From JAHEEL01 sp964195545 (GTDB lineage Bacteria; Actinomycetota; Acidimicrobiia; Spongiisociales; UBA5794), in the NCBI GenBank assembly GCA_964195545.1, contig CAXMQQ010000084.1, positions 30,059-94,058 on the forward strand: a DNA stretch of 64,000 bases, given 5' to 3'. The first letter of the stretch is position 1, and the number at the start of each line of letters is the position of its first letter. Both the position numbers and the translations under genes were made by a program. The notes beneath the pieces are model-generated. The model had not been told where the DNA came from. It saw nothing but the letters and a program-made list of their open reading frames with translations, and ran no database searches. Shown here piece after piece: positions 16,275 to 25,215 of this stretch.

Positions 16275-17110
16275 GCGGATCGGAATTCCGGGGGTACGTC
16301 CCCACCGTCCGCGACGATCTTCAACATCTTGGTCATCAACTCCGGATCCCGCTCCCCCATTGCCGCAGCGTCGAATCCCGGATCGTCCGGCATCAGAATC
16401 TCGATTCGATCGCTGGCGATCGAGAGGCGGGGTTGGATCGGTTCAATCCCGGACTGGACATCGATGTGTCGACGCAGCTGATCGGCAGAATTGAACGAAC
16501 CGAGAAACTCGACAATCTTGCGGGTGGGGAACGCGACGAGCCACGTGCCCGCGTCGGAGCGCTCGAGCACGTCGGTCGGTCGGATCCAGAGGGCGTCGAC
16601 GAGTTCGTTTCCATCGATGGATGGATCGAGATCCGGAGCGATCACTGCTGCGAAGAATCGCGTATCGAATCGGATGGGGAGTGGTTCCGGGGTGATCCAG
16701 TTCGCGAAGTACCAGAGCGCGTTACCGGCGAGTCGCTCGTCGCGTTCAAGTGCGCTCGTGAAGACCTCGGGGCCGGACGGCCGATCCGAGGTGACCATGG
16801 CCCCGCTCTCCCAAAGCCAGAACCCGGTCTCCTCAACGAGTTCGCGCAACGCAGCGGCCCGCCACCGGGCGAGATCCGTGTCCTTCGAGGCGACGCTACG
16901 AATCGACGAATCCGCAGCGTCGTCCTCGTCGACGGCACCACCGGGGAACACCCACGCGCCACCCATGAACCGGGCCGAGGGTGTGCGCCGGACCATGAGC
17001 ACTTCGATTCCGGGATCGGTGTCGCGTACCAGACACACGGTCGACGCTTCACGAAGGGCTCCCGTCAAGGGACGATCGTCCAACGGCTCGCGGCGCGAAC
17101 CACGTACCAC
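16271..17110 (-). CDS. NUDIX hydrolase, NUDT19-like
   Basis: 279 residues. The NUDIX box is split as in NUDT7/NUDT19 relatives: WVFPGGAVDEDD, then a 25-residue insert, then RELVEETGFWLW with the catalytic REx2EE. Such proteins cleave CoA derivatives or other nucleoside diphosphate compounds; the substrate is unknown. The start is uncertain: the GTG at 17110 overlaps fxsA by 46 bases, and a GTG near 17038 would begin right at the domain. Confidence 0.8.
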   Translation of the reverse strand: MVRGSRREPLDDRPLTGALREASTVCLVRDTDPGIEVLMVRRTPSARFMGGAWVFPGGAVDEDDAADSSIRSVASKDTDLARWRAAALRELVEETGFWLWESGAMVTSDRPSGPEVFTSALERDERLAGNALWYFANWITPEPLPIRFDTRFFAAVIAPDLDPSIDGNELVDALWIRPTDVLERSDAGTWLVAFPTRKIVEFLGSFNSADQLRRHIDVQSGIEPIQPRLSIASDRIEILMPDDPGFDAAAMGERDPELMTKMLKIVADGGDVPPEFRSA

Positions 17111-17445
17111 CGCCGGATTGCCTCGCGAACGGCGGGAATCAGGAGTAGGAACCCGGCGGCGTCTGTGAGCAGGCCAGGGGTGAGGAGGAACGCTCCGGCG
17201 AGGAGGATCATCGCTCCATGGGCGAGCGAAGTTGCCGGGAAGGCGCCCCGTTCGAACTCGGTTCGGACCGCTCGAATCGTGTCACGCCCCTGCCGGTTGA
17301 CGAGCCAGGATCCAACGAAAGCAGTCACAACCACCAGCCCGATCGTCCACCACCCACCGACGGCCTGGCTGAACGCTATCAAGAGGGCGATCTCCGCTAT
17401 TGGGACCACCAGGAACGCAACGAAGAGTATCCAGCGCAATCGCAT
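17065..17445 (-). CDS. fxsA: FxsA family membrane protein
   Basis: 126 residues with two paired hydrophobic regions (ILFVAFLVVPIAEIALLIAF and the TIGLVVVTAFVGSWLV segment), a third around GAMILLAGAFLLTPGLLTD and a short tail. LLTPGLLTDAAGFLLLIPAVR is the FxsA signature; E. coli FxsA relieves F-mediated exclusion of phage T7. The ATG at 17445 has TATCCT seven bases upstream; longer in-frame readings cross into selA on the other strand. First gene of the fxsA-NUDIX-MBL-M23 run. Confidence 0.85.
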   Translation of the reverse strand: MRLRWILFVAFLVVPIAEIALLIAFSQAVGGWWTIGLVVVTAFVGSWLVNRQGRDTIRAVRTEFERGAFPATSLAHGAMILLAGAFLLTPGLLTDAAGFLLLIPAVREAIRRWYVVRAASRWTIVP

Positions 17446-17452
17446 CGAATCG

Positions 17453-17474
17453 AGGATACCGGTACCGGTAGTCT
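17453..17474. promoter_or_regulatory. Back-to-back divergent promoters of fxsA and selA
   Basis: TATCCT (minus strand, 17453-17458, seven bases from the fxsA ATG) and TAGTCT (plus, 17469-17474, six bases from the selA GTG) are separated by the perfect palindrome CCGGTACCGG at 17459-17468. Only 35 bases part the two start codons, so polymerase can probably not hold both promoters at once. Confidence 0.5.
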
Positions 17475-17480
17475 GCAGTC

Positions 17481-18794
17481 GTGGACCTTCGTGATCTCCC
17501 TTCAGTTGATGCACTGGCCGGCGACCTCTCGGCCGACTTCGATCTGCCTCTGGCGTTGGTCGTGTCGGTTGCGCGCGATGCGATCGACGAGGCGCGTGAT
17601 GCCGTCCAATCCGGGTCTCAGGGAGATCCAAAGCTGGATGCTGTTCGTCGCCTCCGGACGCTCTCGCTGTCTCGCCTACGCCCTGTCGTGAATGCCACCG
17701 GCGTGCTGCTCCACACCAACCTGGGCCGCGCGCCCATCGAGGACACGAGTACCCCCTTCTTCAGCAATCTCGAGTTCGATCTCGAGAGCGGTCAGCGTGG
17801 CAAGCGTGGCCACTACCTCCATCAGTTGATCGCAGCAACTGTCGGCGCGGAAGCGGCGCTCGTTGTGAACAACAACGCCGGTGCGCTCCTCCTCGCTCTG
17901 GCTGCTCTCGCCGGACGGGACGGCCGCGTTGCTGTGTCGCGCGGCGAACTGATCGAGATCGGCGGATCCTTCCGGCTCCCCGACCTGATGGCTGCATCCG
18001 GCGCACACCTCGTGGAGGTGGGGACAACGAACCGAACGAGGCAGAGTGACTTCATCGACGTTCCAGGAACGGTCGACGCCGTGCTCAAGGTTCATCCGTC
18101 GAACTACCGGATCAAGGGATTCACGGAAGACGTTCCGTTCTCGAAGATGCCCGCCATCGCACGCAACCTGGGTGCGCCGTTCATCGCCGACATCGGGAGC
18201 GGTCTCCTTGACGAGTCCACACCATGGATCGACGGCGGTCCCCCCGGGTGGCTCGTTGGAGAGCCCGCCGTTCGTCAGACCCTCACGCAGGGCGCGGATG
18301 TCGTGCTGTTCTCGGGAGACAAACTCCTGGGCGGACCGCAGGCGGGGATCGTAGCTGGGAAGAGGACCGCCGTGGAACGGTTGGCGAAGCACCCGATCGC
18401 CCGCGCCGTCCGTGTGAACACTTCAACGCTTTCTTCACTGACGGCCGCGTTCGCGGCCTATGCCTCCGGGTCGGCAGCCACCATCCCATTCTGGAAGATG
18501 GCGACGGCTCCATTCGAGGAGATTCGGCGCCGCACCGACGATGCCCTCCAAGCTTCGGGGGCTGCCGGGTCGATCGTCGACGGTGAGGCGCTTCCGGGTG
18601 CCGGTTCGGTACCTGGCCTCACGATCCCCACACCGGTGCTCCAGATCGACGGTGACGAACGAACCTGGCGACTGCTCGCGGATCATGTGCCCCCGGTCAT
18701 CGCTTCTCGGAGGGACGGAGCAACCTACGTGAACCTCCGATCCGTCGCTCCGGATGAGGACTCGATCGTTGCAGCCGCACTGGCCTCCCTCTGA
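17481..18794 (+). CDS. selA: L-seryl-tRNA(Sec) selenium transferase
   Basis: 437 residues. A PLP enzyme that turns Ser-tRNA(Sec) into Sec-tRNA(Sec) using selenophosphate. The N-terminal helical domain is followed by NATGVLLHTNLGRAP, VVNNNAGALLLAL, ELIEIGGSFRLPD and VGTTNRT. The PLP lysine is K281 in FSGDKLLGGPQAG. All are SelA hallmarks. The GTG start is supported by TAGTCT six bases upstream. The stop overlaps the selB ATG by one base. Confidence 0.95.
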   Translation: MDLRDLPSVDALAGDLSADFDLPLALVVSVARDAIDEARDAVQSGSQGDPKLDAVRRLRTLSLSRLRPVVNATGVLLHTNLGRAPIEDTSTPFFSNLEFDLESGQRGKRGHYLHQLIAATVGAEAALVVNNNAGALLLALAALAGRDGRVAVSRGELIEIGGSFRLPDLMAASGAHLVEVGTTNRTRQSDFIDVPGTVDAVLKVHPSNYRIKGFTEDVPFSKMPAIARNLGAPFIADIGSGLLDESTPWIDGGPPGWLVGEPAVRQTLTQGADVVLFSGDKLLGGPQAGIVAGKRTAVERLAKHPIARAVRVNTSTLSSLTAAFAAYASGSAATIPFWKMATAPFEEIRRRTDDALQASGAAGSIVDGEALPGAGSVPGLTIPTPVLQIDGDERTWRLLADHVPPVIASRRDGATYVNLRSVAPDEDSIVAAALASL

Positions 18795-20566
18795 TGCCGA
18801 TCATCGGGACCGCGGGCCACGTCGACCATGGGAAGTCGACGTTGGTGCAGGCACTCACCGGGAGGGATCCCGACCGGTGGGCGGAGGAGAAGGAGCGAGG
18901 GCTGACCATCGACCTCGGTTTCGCCTGGTCTCGCCTCGGTGACGAGATGGTCGGCTTCGTTGACGTTCCGGGACACGAACGGTTCATCAAGAACATGCTC
19001 GCCGGGGTCGGCGGTCTCGATGTGGCCCTGTTCGTCGTGGCAGCAGACGAGGGGTGGATGCCCCAGTCCGAGGAACACCTTGCCGTCCTCGATCTGCTGG
19101 AGGTGCGTGACGGAGTCATCGCCTTGACACGGATCGATCTTGCCGAACCGGACTTGATCGAGCTCTCCACGATCGACATCGCCGATCATGTGGTGGACAC
19201 GGTGGCCGAGTCGTGGCCGGTCGTCGAGGTCTCGGCGACGACCGGCGTCGGTATGGACGATCTCGCCGCATCGCTGACGGCAGCACTCGCCTCCGCCGGC
19301 CCGCCGAGGAACCTCGGGCGACCCCGCATGTGGATCGATCGGGAATTTGGGATCTCCGGCGCTGGCGTCGTCGTCACCGGCACGCTCGTCGACGGTTCTC
19401 TCTCTCTTGGTGACCGACTGCAATGTTTCCCCGGCGGACCGGTCCGGCTCCGGGGCATGCAATCACACGAGACCGCCCAGGACACACTCGGGCCAGGTAC
19501 TCGAACGGCAGCGAACCTCGTAGGAATCGATCGGAGCGACCTGGATCGAGGGACACTGCTCGCTCCTCCCGATTCGATCGGAATGACCGACCGGTTCCTG
19601 GCTCGTCTCAGATTCCCACCGCGGTCCGAAGATGAGCTCAGCGACCGGGGGGCGTATCACGTTCACGTGGGGACGGCGACGGTCGCGGCACGCATCAGGG
19701 TCTTGAAGGACCAAACGATTCCGGCGGCGGTCGTGACGACGACTGCACCCATCCCGCTGACCATGGGCGACCGGTTCATCTTGCGAGACACCGGCCGACA
19801 GCACATCGTCGCCGGCGGCACGATCCTCGATCCCAGGCCGAATCGCAGGCCGTCGGCAGGCAGTGTCGCGACTCTCTCCTCAGCAGTCTTCGGAACTCCC
19901 TCGGATCGGGCCGACGCGCTCGTCGCCGTCCACGAATCGATCGACGTCGACGAGCTTCACCGCTCGTCCGGGGGTGGCACGCCATCGTCGGGAACCGCGA
20001 TCGGATCTACCTACCTTTCTCCCGCCACGTTTGAACAGCGAGGCCGGGATTTGGTGGCCGCCGTCGATGAGTACCACGACCAGTACCCGCTCAGACCAGG
20101 TCTGCCGAAATCGGAAGCGTCCTCACGGTTCGGGGGGAACGCCGCTCTCGTGACGATGCTCGCCGACGTTCTTCCGGATCTCACTGAGGAAGGGCCCGTC
20201 CTTCGTCGATCGACCTTTGTTCCGGAACTCAGCACAGTCGAAACAGCAGGGTGGGAGGCGATCCGTTCTCTCCTCGCCGACGATCTCGCCGTTCCACGCG
20301 CCTCGAGCCTCGATATCTCGAGCGAGGTGGTCCATGCGCTTCTCCGAAGGGGCGACCTTGTTCGAATCGGTGATGATCTCGTGCTTCTACCCGACCAGAT
20401 GGAGGCGATCACGTCTGGACTCTCTGCACTGCCGGATGGTTTCACGGTGGCAGCGTTCAGGGACGAATTCGGTCTTGCCCGCCGACATGCGGTGCCCCTT
20501 CTCGAGTGGCTCGACGCTCACGGTTGGACTCGCCGAGACGGAGATGGGCGTTCGATCAGGCCGTGA
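18794..20566 (+). CDS. selB: Selenocysteine-specific elongation factor SelB
   Basis: 590 residues. The GTPase domain starts at residue 1 with GHVDHGKST (8-16), DVPGHERFIKNM and TRIDLAE in place of NKxD. EF-Tu-like beta domains follow, then a C-terminal array of winged helices (about 380-590) that reads SECIS hairpins in mRNA. It delivers Sec-tRNA(Sec) at UGA. Coupled to selA by a one-base overlap. The C-terminus overlaps the convergent whiB gene by 11 bases. No selD, selC or Sec-coding UGA was found in this window. Confidence 0.94.
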   Translation: MPIIGTAGHVDHGKSTLVQALTGRDPDRWAEEKERGLTIDLGFAWSRLGDEMVGFVDVPGHERFIKNMLAGVGGLDVALFVVAADEGWMPQSEEHLAVLDLLEVRDGVIALTRIDLAEPDLIELSTIDIADHVVDTVAESWPVVEVSATTGVGMDDLAASLTAALASAGPPRNLGRPRMWIDREFGISGAGVVVTGTLVDGSLSLGDRLQCFPGGPVRLRGMQSHETAQDTLGPGTRTAANLVGIDRSDLDRGTLLAPPDSIGMTDRFLARLRFPPRSEDELSDRGAYHVHVGTATVAARIRVLKDQTIPAAVVTTTAPIPLTMGDRFILRDTGRQHIVAGGTILDPRPNRRPSAGSVATLSSAVFGTPSDRADALVAVHESIDVDELHRSSGGGTPSSGTAIGSTYLSPATFEQRGRDLVAAVDEYHDQYPLRPGLPKSEASSRFGGNAALVTMLADVLPDLTEEGPVLRRSTFVPELSTVETAGWEAIRSLLADDLAVPRASSLDISSEVVHALLRRGDLVRIGDDLVLLPDQMEAITSGLSALPDGFTVAAFRDEFGLARRHAVPLLEWLDAHGWTRRDGDGRSIRP

Positions 20567-20813
20567 AGCGTGCCTTCTGCTGGCGACGTTCCGTCTCTGT
20601 GAGACCGCCCCAGATTCCGTAGGGCTCCCGGATCGTGACCGCATAGTCGAGGCATTCGCTTCCGACTGGGCAGATTCGGCAGACGGACTTCGCCCTGAGC
20701 TCCCTGCGTTCCCGTTCGTCTTTGCGTTCAGTCACACTCGGGGGAAAGAACAGATGCGAATGGCTGCCGCTGCAGGAGGCGACTGGTTGCCATGAACGAT
20801 CGAGCGCCGTCAC
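20556..20813 (-). CDS. WhiB-family Fe-S transcription factor
   Basis: 85 residues. The four [4Fe-4S] ligands are C14 and the C45-x2-C48-x5-C54 set (CRICPVGSEC), followed by the GIWGGLTE turn and a basic tail (RRQQKAR). Wbl proteins occur only in Actinobacteria and their phages, and act as redox- or NO-sensing partners of the sigma factor. The subclass is unclear. The start is a GTG at 20813 with a GGAGG site. The 236-base region upstream separates it from the receiver gene. Confidence 0.9.
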   Translation of the reverse strand: MTALDRSWQPVASCSGSHSHLFFPPSVTERKDERERRELRAKSVCRICPVGSECLDYAVTIREPYGIWGGLTETERRQQKARFTA

Positions 20814-21049
20814 GATGTATGTCCTCCAGGGCGGTTGAGAGTCAAAGCCGATATGAATGTAGAGACACTAAGTCCCCAGCGCAAGGAAAATTGTGGCATT
20901 TTGCCTCGTCCTGTCTCGCTCTTTTTTCGCGGTCTCTACGTGGCTGACAGGTGAGAAGGGGACGAGGGACAGGCGGATAGAGGACTGCAAGCGGGGTGAC
21001 GGAGCCTCTACCGAACGCCGGATACTGGATGCTGACTACTCTTCAACCC
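20814..21049. other. Intergenic region between whiB and the receiver gene
   Basis: 236 bases holding both divergent promoters. I see an 8-bp dyad GTAGAGAC/GTCTCTAC (20859-20866 and 20932-20939) and an AT-rich patch around 20885-20925, unusual for this genome. No coding frame or RNA gene is apparent. Confidence 0.4.
21037..21042 (+). promoter_or_regulatory. -10 box of the receiver-domain gene (leaderless type)
   Basis: TACTCT, seven bases before the ATG at 21050. Confidence 0.5.
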
Positions 21050-21406
21050 ATGTCACGCTTCCTGGTTGTTGCCGATGAACCGTGGGTGAAGAACGAGGTT
21101 CACGCCGCTCTGAGCATCGGAGCGAATGAACTGATCGATCACGACGATCCAGCGACCGCCGCTGCCAAAGCGGAGGTCGAGTCCGTCGATGCGGCGATCG
21201 TTGATCTCCAGGTCGCTTCCATGGGGGGCATGGCTGTCACGCGTGCCATTCGCGATGGCGATCATCCCGTCCCTGTCATCATCCTCCTCGACCGAGAGGC
21301 AGATGCGTTCCTCGCCGGCCGGTCGGGAGCAAACGCCTGGATTACGAAGCCGTTCACGGCATCGGCTCTCAGGGCCACGGTTGCCGACGTTACCGGAGTG
21401 GCGTGA
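21050..21406 (+). CDS. Single-domain response regulator-like protein
   Basis: 118 residues of a CheY-like receiver fold: FLVVADE at strand 1, the phospho-acceptor candidate in DAAIVDLQVASMGGM, and the conserved Lys in WITKPFTASAL. The usual acidic pair at the end of strand 1 is reduced to DE, and the conserved Thr/Ser of strand 4 is not clear (VIILLDRE), so phosphorylation may be altered. There is no output domain. The ATG at 21050 is chosen by TACTCT seven bases upstream; the in-frame upstream start is unsupported. No kinase is adjacent. Confidence 0.75.
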   Translation: MSRFLVVADEPWVKNEVHAALSIGANELIDHDDPATAAAKAEVESVDAAIVDLQVASMGGMAVTRAIRDGDHPVPVIILLDREADAFLAGRSGANAWITKPFTASALRATVADVTGVA

Positions 21407-21451
21407 CGGCCCGTTCGAAGCCTTCGACTTCGAATCTAGCCGGGGATACCC

Positions 21452-22699
21452 GTGACTTCTGAACAGACGATCTACATCGTCATTCTCGCAATTTGTACGA
21501 TCGCGTCCGGGTTCTTCTCCGGTTCCGAAACGGCTCTCATTGGGATCTCGAAAGAGCGGGTGCATCGTCTGGCATCCGAAAGCAAGTCCGGCCGGCGAAT
21601 TGAGCAGCTCCTTTCCGATCCCGAACGGATGCTGTCGACGTTGCTGGTCGCCAATAACGTCGTCAACGTCCTCGCCGCCGCCGTCGCCACGACGCTCTTC
21701 ATCGGTCTCGTTGGGGAGACATGGGGACCGTGGCTCGCAACGGCTGCCGTCACTGCGGTGATCCTCGTGTTCGGCGAGATCACACCGAAGACGCTTGCGA
21801 CCCGCTATCCGGAACGATTCTCCCTGGCGGTTGCCCCGGCGATCTGGCAGCTCTCTCGATTCCTCGCTCCTGTTGCCGCGTTCTTCGGCGCCATCACTCG
21901 GGGGATCCTCCGCCTCCTCCGCATCCCGGTACGTGGCGACGGGGACACCGTCACCGACGCCGACATTCGCGCGCTCGCCGAACTCGGTCACCGAGATGGC
22001 CAGATCGAGGAGGTCGAGCGCGAGATCATCGACGCTCTCTTCGATCTTGCCGATCGTCCCATACGCGACGTGATGACGCCGCGCGTCGACATCGTCACAC
22101 TGACCGTGCCGGTGTCGATGGACGAAGTGCGAGAGGCGGTCGCCTCGACCGGCCACTCCCGGTATCCAGTGACCAGCGGCGACCTTGACGACCTTCTCGG
22201 GATCCTCTTCGTCAAGGATCTCCTCCAGCGCACCGATGACGCCTCCCCCGATCACATCGTGAACCTCCTCCGCCATCCACACTTCATTCCGGAGACCGCG
22301 ACGATTCTCGACACGTTGACGGAGATGCGCCAGCGAAGAGTCGCTCTCGCTTGTGTCGTCGACGAACACGGCGGCGTCGAAGGTGTCATCACCGCCAAGG
22401 ATCTGCTCGCCGAACTCGTTGGTGAACTTCAGGACGAATACGACCCCGGTGTGCCCTCCATCGTTCGTATCGGTTCGGCACAATGGATCGCCGATGGACG
22501 TCTTCCGATCGAGGATCTCTCGGATGAGATCGATCGGCCGATGCCCGAGGGGCCGTACAGCACCGTTGCCGGCTTCTTCATGACGATCGCAGGACATGTT
22601 CCCCACGAAGGGGATACGGTCCATCTCGACGGAGTTCAGTTCACCGTGCTTGAGATGGATCGGAACCGCGTCGACCGGATCGATGTATCCATCACCTGA
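21452..22699 (+). CDS. CNNM/CorC-HlyC family membrane protein with CBS pair
   Basis: 415 residues. An N-terminal DUF21 transmembrane domain (about 1-150: FFSGSETALIGISKERVHRL, VFGEITPKTLA), a CBS pair (about 195-320: IRDVMTPRVDIV, VVDEHGGVEGVIT) and a C-terminal CorC/HlyC transporter-associated domain (YSTVAGFFM). Proteins of this layout are linked to Mg2+ or Co2+ efflux. Start GTG at 21452; a TAGCCG at 21437-21442 may be its -10 box. Followed directly by tRNA-Pro. Confidence 0.9.
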   Translation: MTSEQTIYIVILAICTIASGFFSGSETALIGISKERVHRLASESKSGRRIEQLLSDPERMLSTLLVANNVVNVLAAAVATTLFIGLVGETWGPWLATAAVTAVILVFGEITPKTLATRYPERFSLAVAPAIWQLSRFLAPVAAFFGAITRGILRLLRIPVRGDGDTVTDADIRALAELGHRDGQIEEVEREIIDALFDLADRPIRDVMTPRVDIVTLTVPVSMDEVREAVASTGHSRYPVTSGDLDDLLGILFVKDLLQRTDDASPDHIVNLLRHPHFIPETATILDTLTEMRQRRVALACVVDEHGGVEGVITAKDLLAELVGELQDEYDPGVPSIVRIGSAQWIADGRLPIEDLSDEIDRPMPEGPYSTVAGFFMTIAGHVPHEGDTVHLDGVQFTVLEMDRNRVDRIDVSIT

Positions 22700-22735
22700 G
22701 CGGCAGGACGCGAACGGGGGTACAATCCCCACATT

Positions 22736-22809
22736 CGGGACGTAGCGCAGCTTGGTAGCGCGCATCGTTCGGGACGATGAGGTCGCCGGTTCAAATCCGG
22801 CCGTCCCGA
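22736..22809 (+). tRNA. tRNA-Pro(CGG)
   Basis: 74 bases with a full cloverleaf: acceptor CGGGACG/CGTCCCG, D arm GCGC/GCGC, anticodon stem CATCG/CGATG with loop TTCGGGA (anticodon CGG), T arm GCCGG-TTCAAAT-CCGGC and discriminator A. The 3' CCA is not encoded. Confidence 0.95.
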
Positions 22810-22816
22810 CTCATCG

Positions 22817-22843
22817 AAGCCCCGCCCTCGTGGCGGGGTTTCG
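22817..22843 (+). terminator. Rho-independent terminator of tRNA-Pro
   Basis: CCCCGCC (22820-22826), loop CTCGT, GGCGGGG (22832-22838), then TTT. It lies just before the end of the convergent asd gene. Confidence 0.75.
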
Positions 22844-22854
22844 TCATTTGACGT

Positions 22855-23886
22855 CTACCTATCGAGCAGCAGTTCGGCGAGTTGGACGGCGTTCAGGGCC
22901 GCACCCTTGCGCAGGTTGTCGGCAACGACCCAGAGGCTGATGCCGCCGCTCTCTCCAATGGTCTCGCGAACACGGCCGATGAGAGCGTCGTCGATTCCCG
23001 CCGAGTCCAGCGGCGTCGGGACGTGGTCATCGGACCAGAGTTGTGTTCCGGGAGCGGCCGCGAGCATGTCATTCGCATCTGCGAGCGAGACAGGCCGGTC
23101 GAAGAACATCGTCGCGGCGATGCCGTGACCAACCAACGTGGGTACCCGCACACAGGTGGGCTCAACCCGGATATCGGGGGCGTCGAGGATCTTCCTCGTC
23201 TCGTGAACGAGCTTCCATTCCTCATCCGTGTACCCCTGCTCGGTGATTGCTCCGGCCATCGGGAGAACGTTGTATCCGATCGGTCGTTGATAGAGATCTC
23301 CCCCCGGATCCTCCCATCCGCCATGACGGAGGGACCGACGGTCTTGCCCGAACCAATCGTTCTCCCGTTCCAGAGTGGCGATACCGCTCTGACCTGAACC
23401 TGAGGTCGCCTGATACGACGTCGCGACGATGCGGTCGATCCCTGCCATTCGATGCAACGGTCCGGCCGCCATCATGAGCGCCATAGTGGTGCAATTGGGA
23501 TTCGCGACGATCCCGCTGTTGCCCTCGATGGCGGTGTCGTTGACCTGAGCAACCACCAACGGAACGTCGGGTTCCTGACGAAATGCTGAGGAATTGTCGA
23601 TTACGGTCGCTCCTGCGGCAGCGAATCGAGGTGCGTGCTCCTTGGAGCGGCTGCCGCCCGCAGAGAAGAGAGCAACGTCGATTCCGGACGGGTCGGCCTC
23701 GGCCAGATCTTCCATGGTGATCGATCCCCAAGGTGTCTCAACGACGGTGCCAGCGGATCGGGAAGAAGCGAGCAGGCGGAGATTCTCGATTGGGTAGTCG
23801 CGCTCGGCGAGAATCGACCGCATCGTCTGTCCAACGACGCCGGTCGCACCGACGACGGCGACTGAAGGATTGGCGAATCGTTTCAC
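22855..23886 (-). CDS. asd: Aspartate-semialdehyde dehydrogenase
   Basis: 343 residues. NADPH-dependent reduction of aspartyl phosphate, shared by the lysine/diaminopimelate, threonine and methionine routes. The Rossmann start is VAVVGATGVVGQ. The nucleophile is C132 in ANPNCTTMA, with SYQATSGSGQSG after it and a substrate-binding region with VPTLVGHG. The ATG overlaps the lysC stop by four bases, so lysC-asd form an operon, as in many Actinobacteria. Confidence 0.94.
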   Translation of the reverse strand: MKRFANPSVAVVGATGVVGQTMRSILAERDYPIENLRLLASSRSAGTVVETPWGSITMEDLAEADPSGIDVALFSAGGSRSKEHAPRFAAAGATVIDNSSAFRQEPDVPLVVAQVNDTAIEGNSGIVANPNCTTMALMMAAGPLHRMAGIDRIVATSYQATSGSGQSGIATLERENDWFGQDRRSLRHGGWEDPGGDLYQRPIGYNVLPMAGAITEQGYTDEEWKLVHETRKILDAPDIRVEPTCVRVPTLVGHGIAATMFFDRPVSLADANDMLAAAPGTQLWSDDHVPTPLDSAGIDDALIGRVRETIGESGGISLWVVADNLRKGAALNAVQLAELLLDR

Positions 23887-25097
23887 GATCGTTCCCCGAT
23901 GAGTTCCCTGTGCAGCGCTGCGATCGCCGTCTGCGTGTCCTCACCGCGAATGATGCAACTGATGCGAATCGTTGACGTTGAGATCATCTCGATGTTGACA
24001 TCCGAAGCGGACAGAATGCCGAACATCTCAGCGGCGACACCCGACTCCGATTTCATCCCTGCGCCGACGACCGTGATCTTTGAGATGTCCCTGTCCAGAT
24101 CAACTCCGCTGGCCCCGATCTCTCCTGCGACCCGTTCGGCGATCTCGACAGCCTCGTCGGCAACATTCGCGGGAACGGTGAATGAGATATCCGTGACACC
24201 CTGGCTCGACACGTTCTGAACGATCATGTCGACATTGACTCCGGCGGTTGCCATCGGCTCGAACACGGCAGCGGCGATACCGGGTTGATCGGGAACGCCG
24301 TGCACGGTCAGTTTCGCCCCCGAGTCGTCGTGCGCGATACCCCGGATAATTGGTTCTTCCATCGTCTCCTCCTTGACCCATGTGCCTTCTCCACCGTGGA
24401 ACGACGATCGCACGTGGATGGGGATGTTGTAGCGGATTCCGAACTCGACGCTTCTCGGCATCAGAACGCCTGCACCGGCATTCGCAAGCTCGAGCATCTC
24501 CTCGAATGTCAACTCTTCGAGCTTCCATGCCGTCGGCTCGACCCTGGGGTCGGCGGTATACACACCGTCGACGTCGGTGTAGATCTCGCAGAGATCGGCG
24601 CTGAGGGAAGCGGCCAAGGCGACGGCCGTCGCATCCGAACCTCCTCGACCGAGGGTCGTCACGTCCTTGGAGGCGGGGCTGACGCCCTGGAATCCGGCGA
24701 CGATCGCGACCTTGCCCTCGTCCAGGCTCTCCTGGACCCGGAATGCCCGGATGTCGACGATCTCGGCTCGGCCATGCTCGGGCGTGGTCAAGATCCCGGC
24801 TTGTGATCCGGTGAAACTGACCGCCGGCACACCGCGGGCCTCGATCGCCATCGCGACAAGTGCCATTGAGATCCGCTCACCGGCGGTGAGGAGCATGTCC
24901 ATCTCCCGCGGGTGGGGGGTGTCGGTGATCTCGGTTGCAAGATCGACCAACTCATCGGTGAACTTCCCCATGGCCGAGACAACGGCCACGACGCTGTTCC
25001 CCGAGCGGTAGGTCTCAACCACGCGATTGGCAACCTTGCAAATCCGTTCGGCATCAGCGAGTGACGTCCCTCCGAACTTCTGTACTACGAGCGCCAT
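23883..25097 (-). CDS. lysC: Aspartate kinase
   Basis: 404 residues. The kinase domain opens VVQKFGGTSLADAERI, with GRGGSDATAVALAA and FEEMLELANAGAGVLMPRSVE. Two C-terminal ACT domains (from about 260) give allosteric control by lysine/threonine. It makes aspartyl phosphate for Asd, encoded directly downstream. The ATG at 25097 has TACACT nine bases upstream. An internal start for the separate beta subunit (seen in other Actinobacteria) may exist but was not resolved. Confidence 0.94.
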   Translation of the reverse strand: MALVVQKFGGTSLADAERICKVANRVVETYRSGNSVVAVVSAMGKFTDELVDLATEITDTPHPREMDMLLTAGERISMALVAMAIEARGVPAVSFTGSQAGILTTPEHGRAEIVDIRAFRVQESLDEGKVAIVAGFQGVSPASKDVTTLGRGGSDATAVALAASLSADLCEIYTDVDGVYTADPRVEPTAWKLEELTFEEMLELANAGAGVLMPRSVEFGIRYNIPIHVRSSFHGGEGTWVKEETMEEPIIRGIAHDDSGAKLTVHGVPDQPGIAAAVFEPMATAGVNVDMIVQNVSSQGVTDISFTVPANVADEAVEIAERVAGEIGASGVDLDRDISKITVVGAGMKSESGVAAEMFGILSASDVNIEMISTSTIRISCIIRGEDTQTAIAALHRELIGERS

Positions 25098-25106
25098 ATG
25101 TCACGG

Positions 25107-25112
25107 AGTGTA
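25107..25112 (-). promoter_or_regulatory. -10 box of lysC-asd
   Basis: TACACT on the minus strand, nine bases from the lysC ATG. Confidence 0.4.
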
Positions 25113-25215
25113 GGAGGCACCACCCCATCTGCCGCCTTTCGACCTCTTCTCTCATTCCGCGGGCTGACGGCGTCAAATACAAGGCTGCCAACCCTGGGTA
25201 CGCGGGGGTGGGGCG

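Noticed and set aside
20859..20939. GTAGAGAC/GTCTCTAC dyad upstream of whiB as an operator
   Set aside because: Half-sites are 65 bases apart and only eight bases long; chance cannot be excluded.
21053..22765. Very long minus-strand open frame (570 codons) opposite the CNNM/CorC gene
   Set aside because: It mirrors the plus-strand gene, runs across tRNA-Pro, is rich in charged low-complexity residues and has no recognisable motif or start signal.
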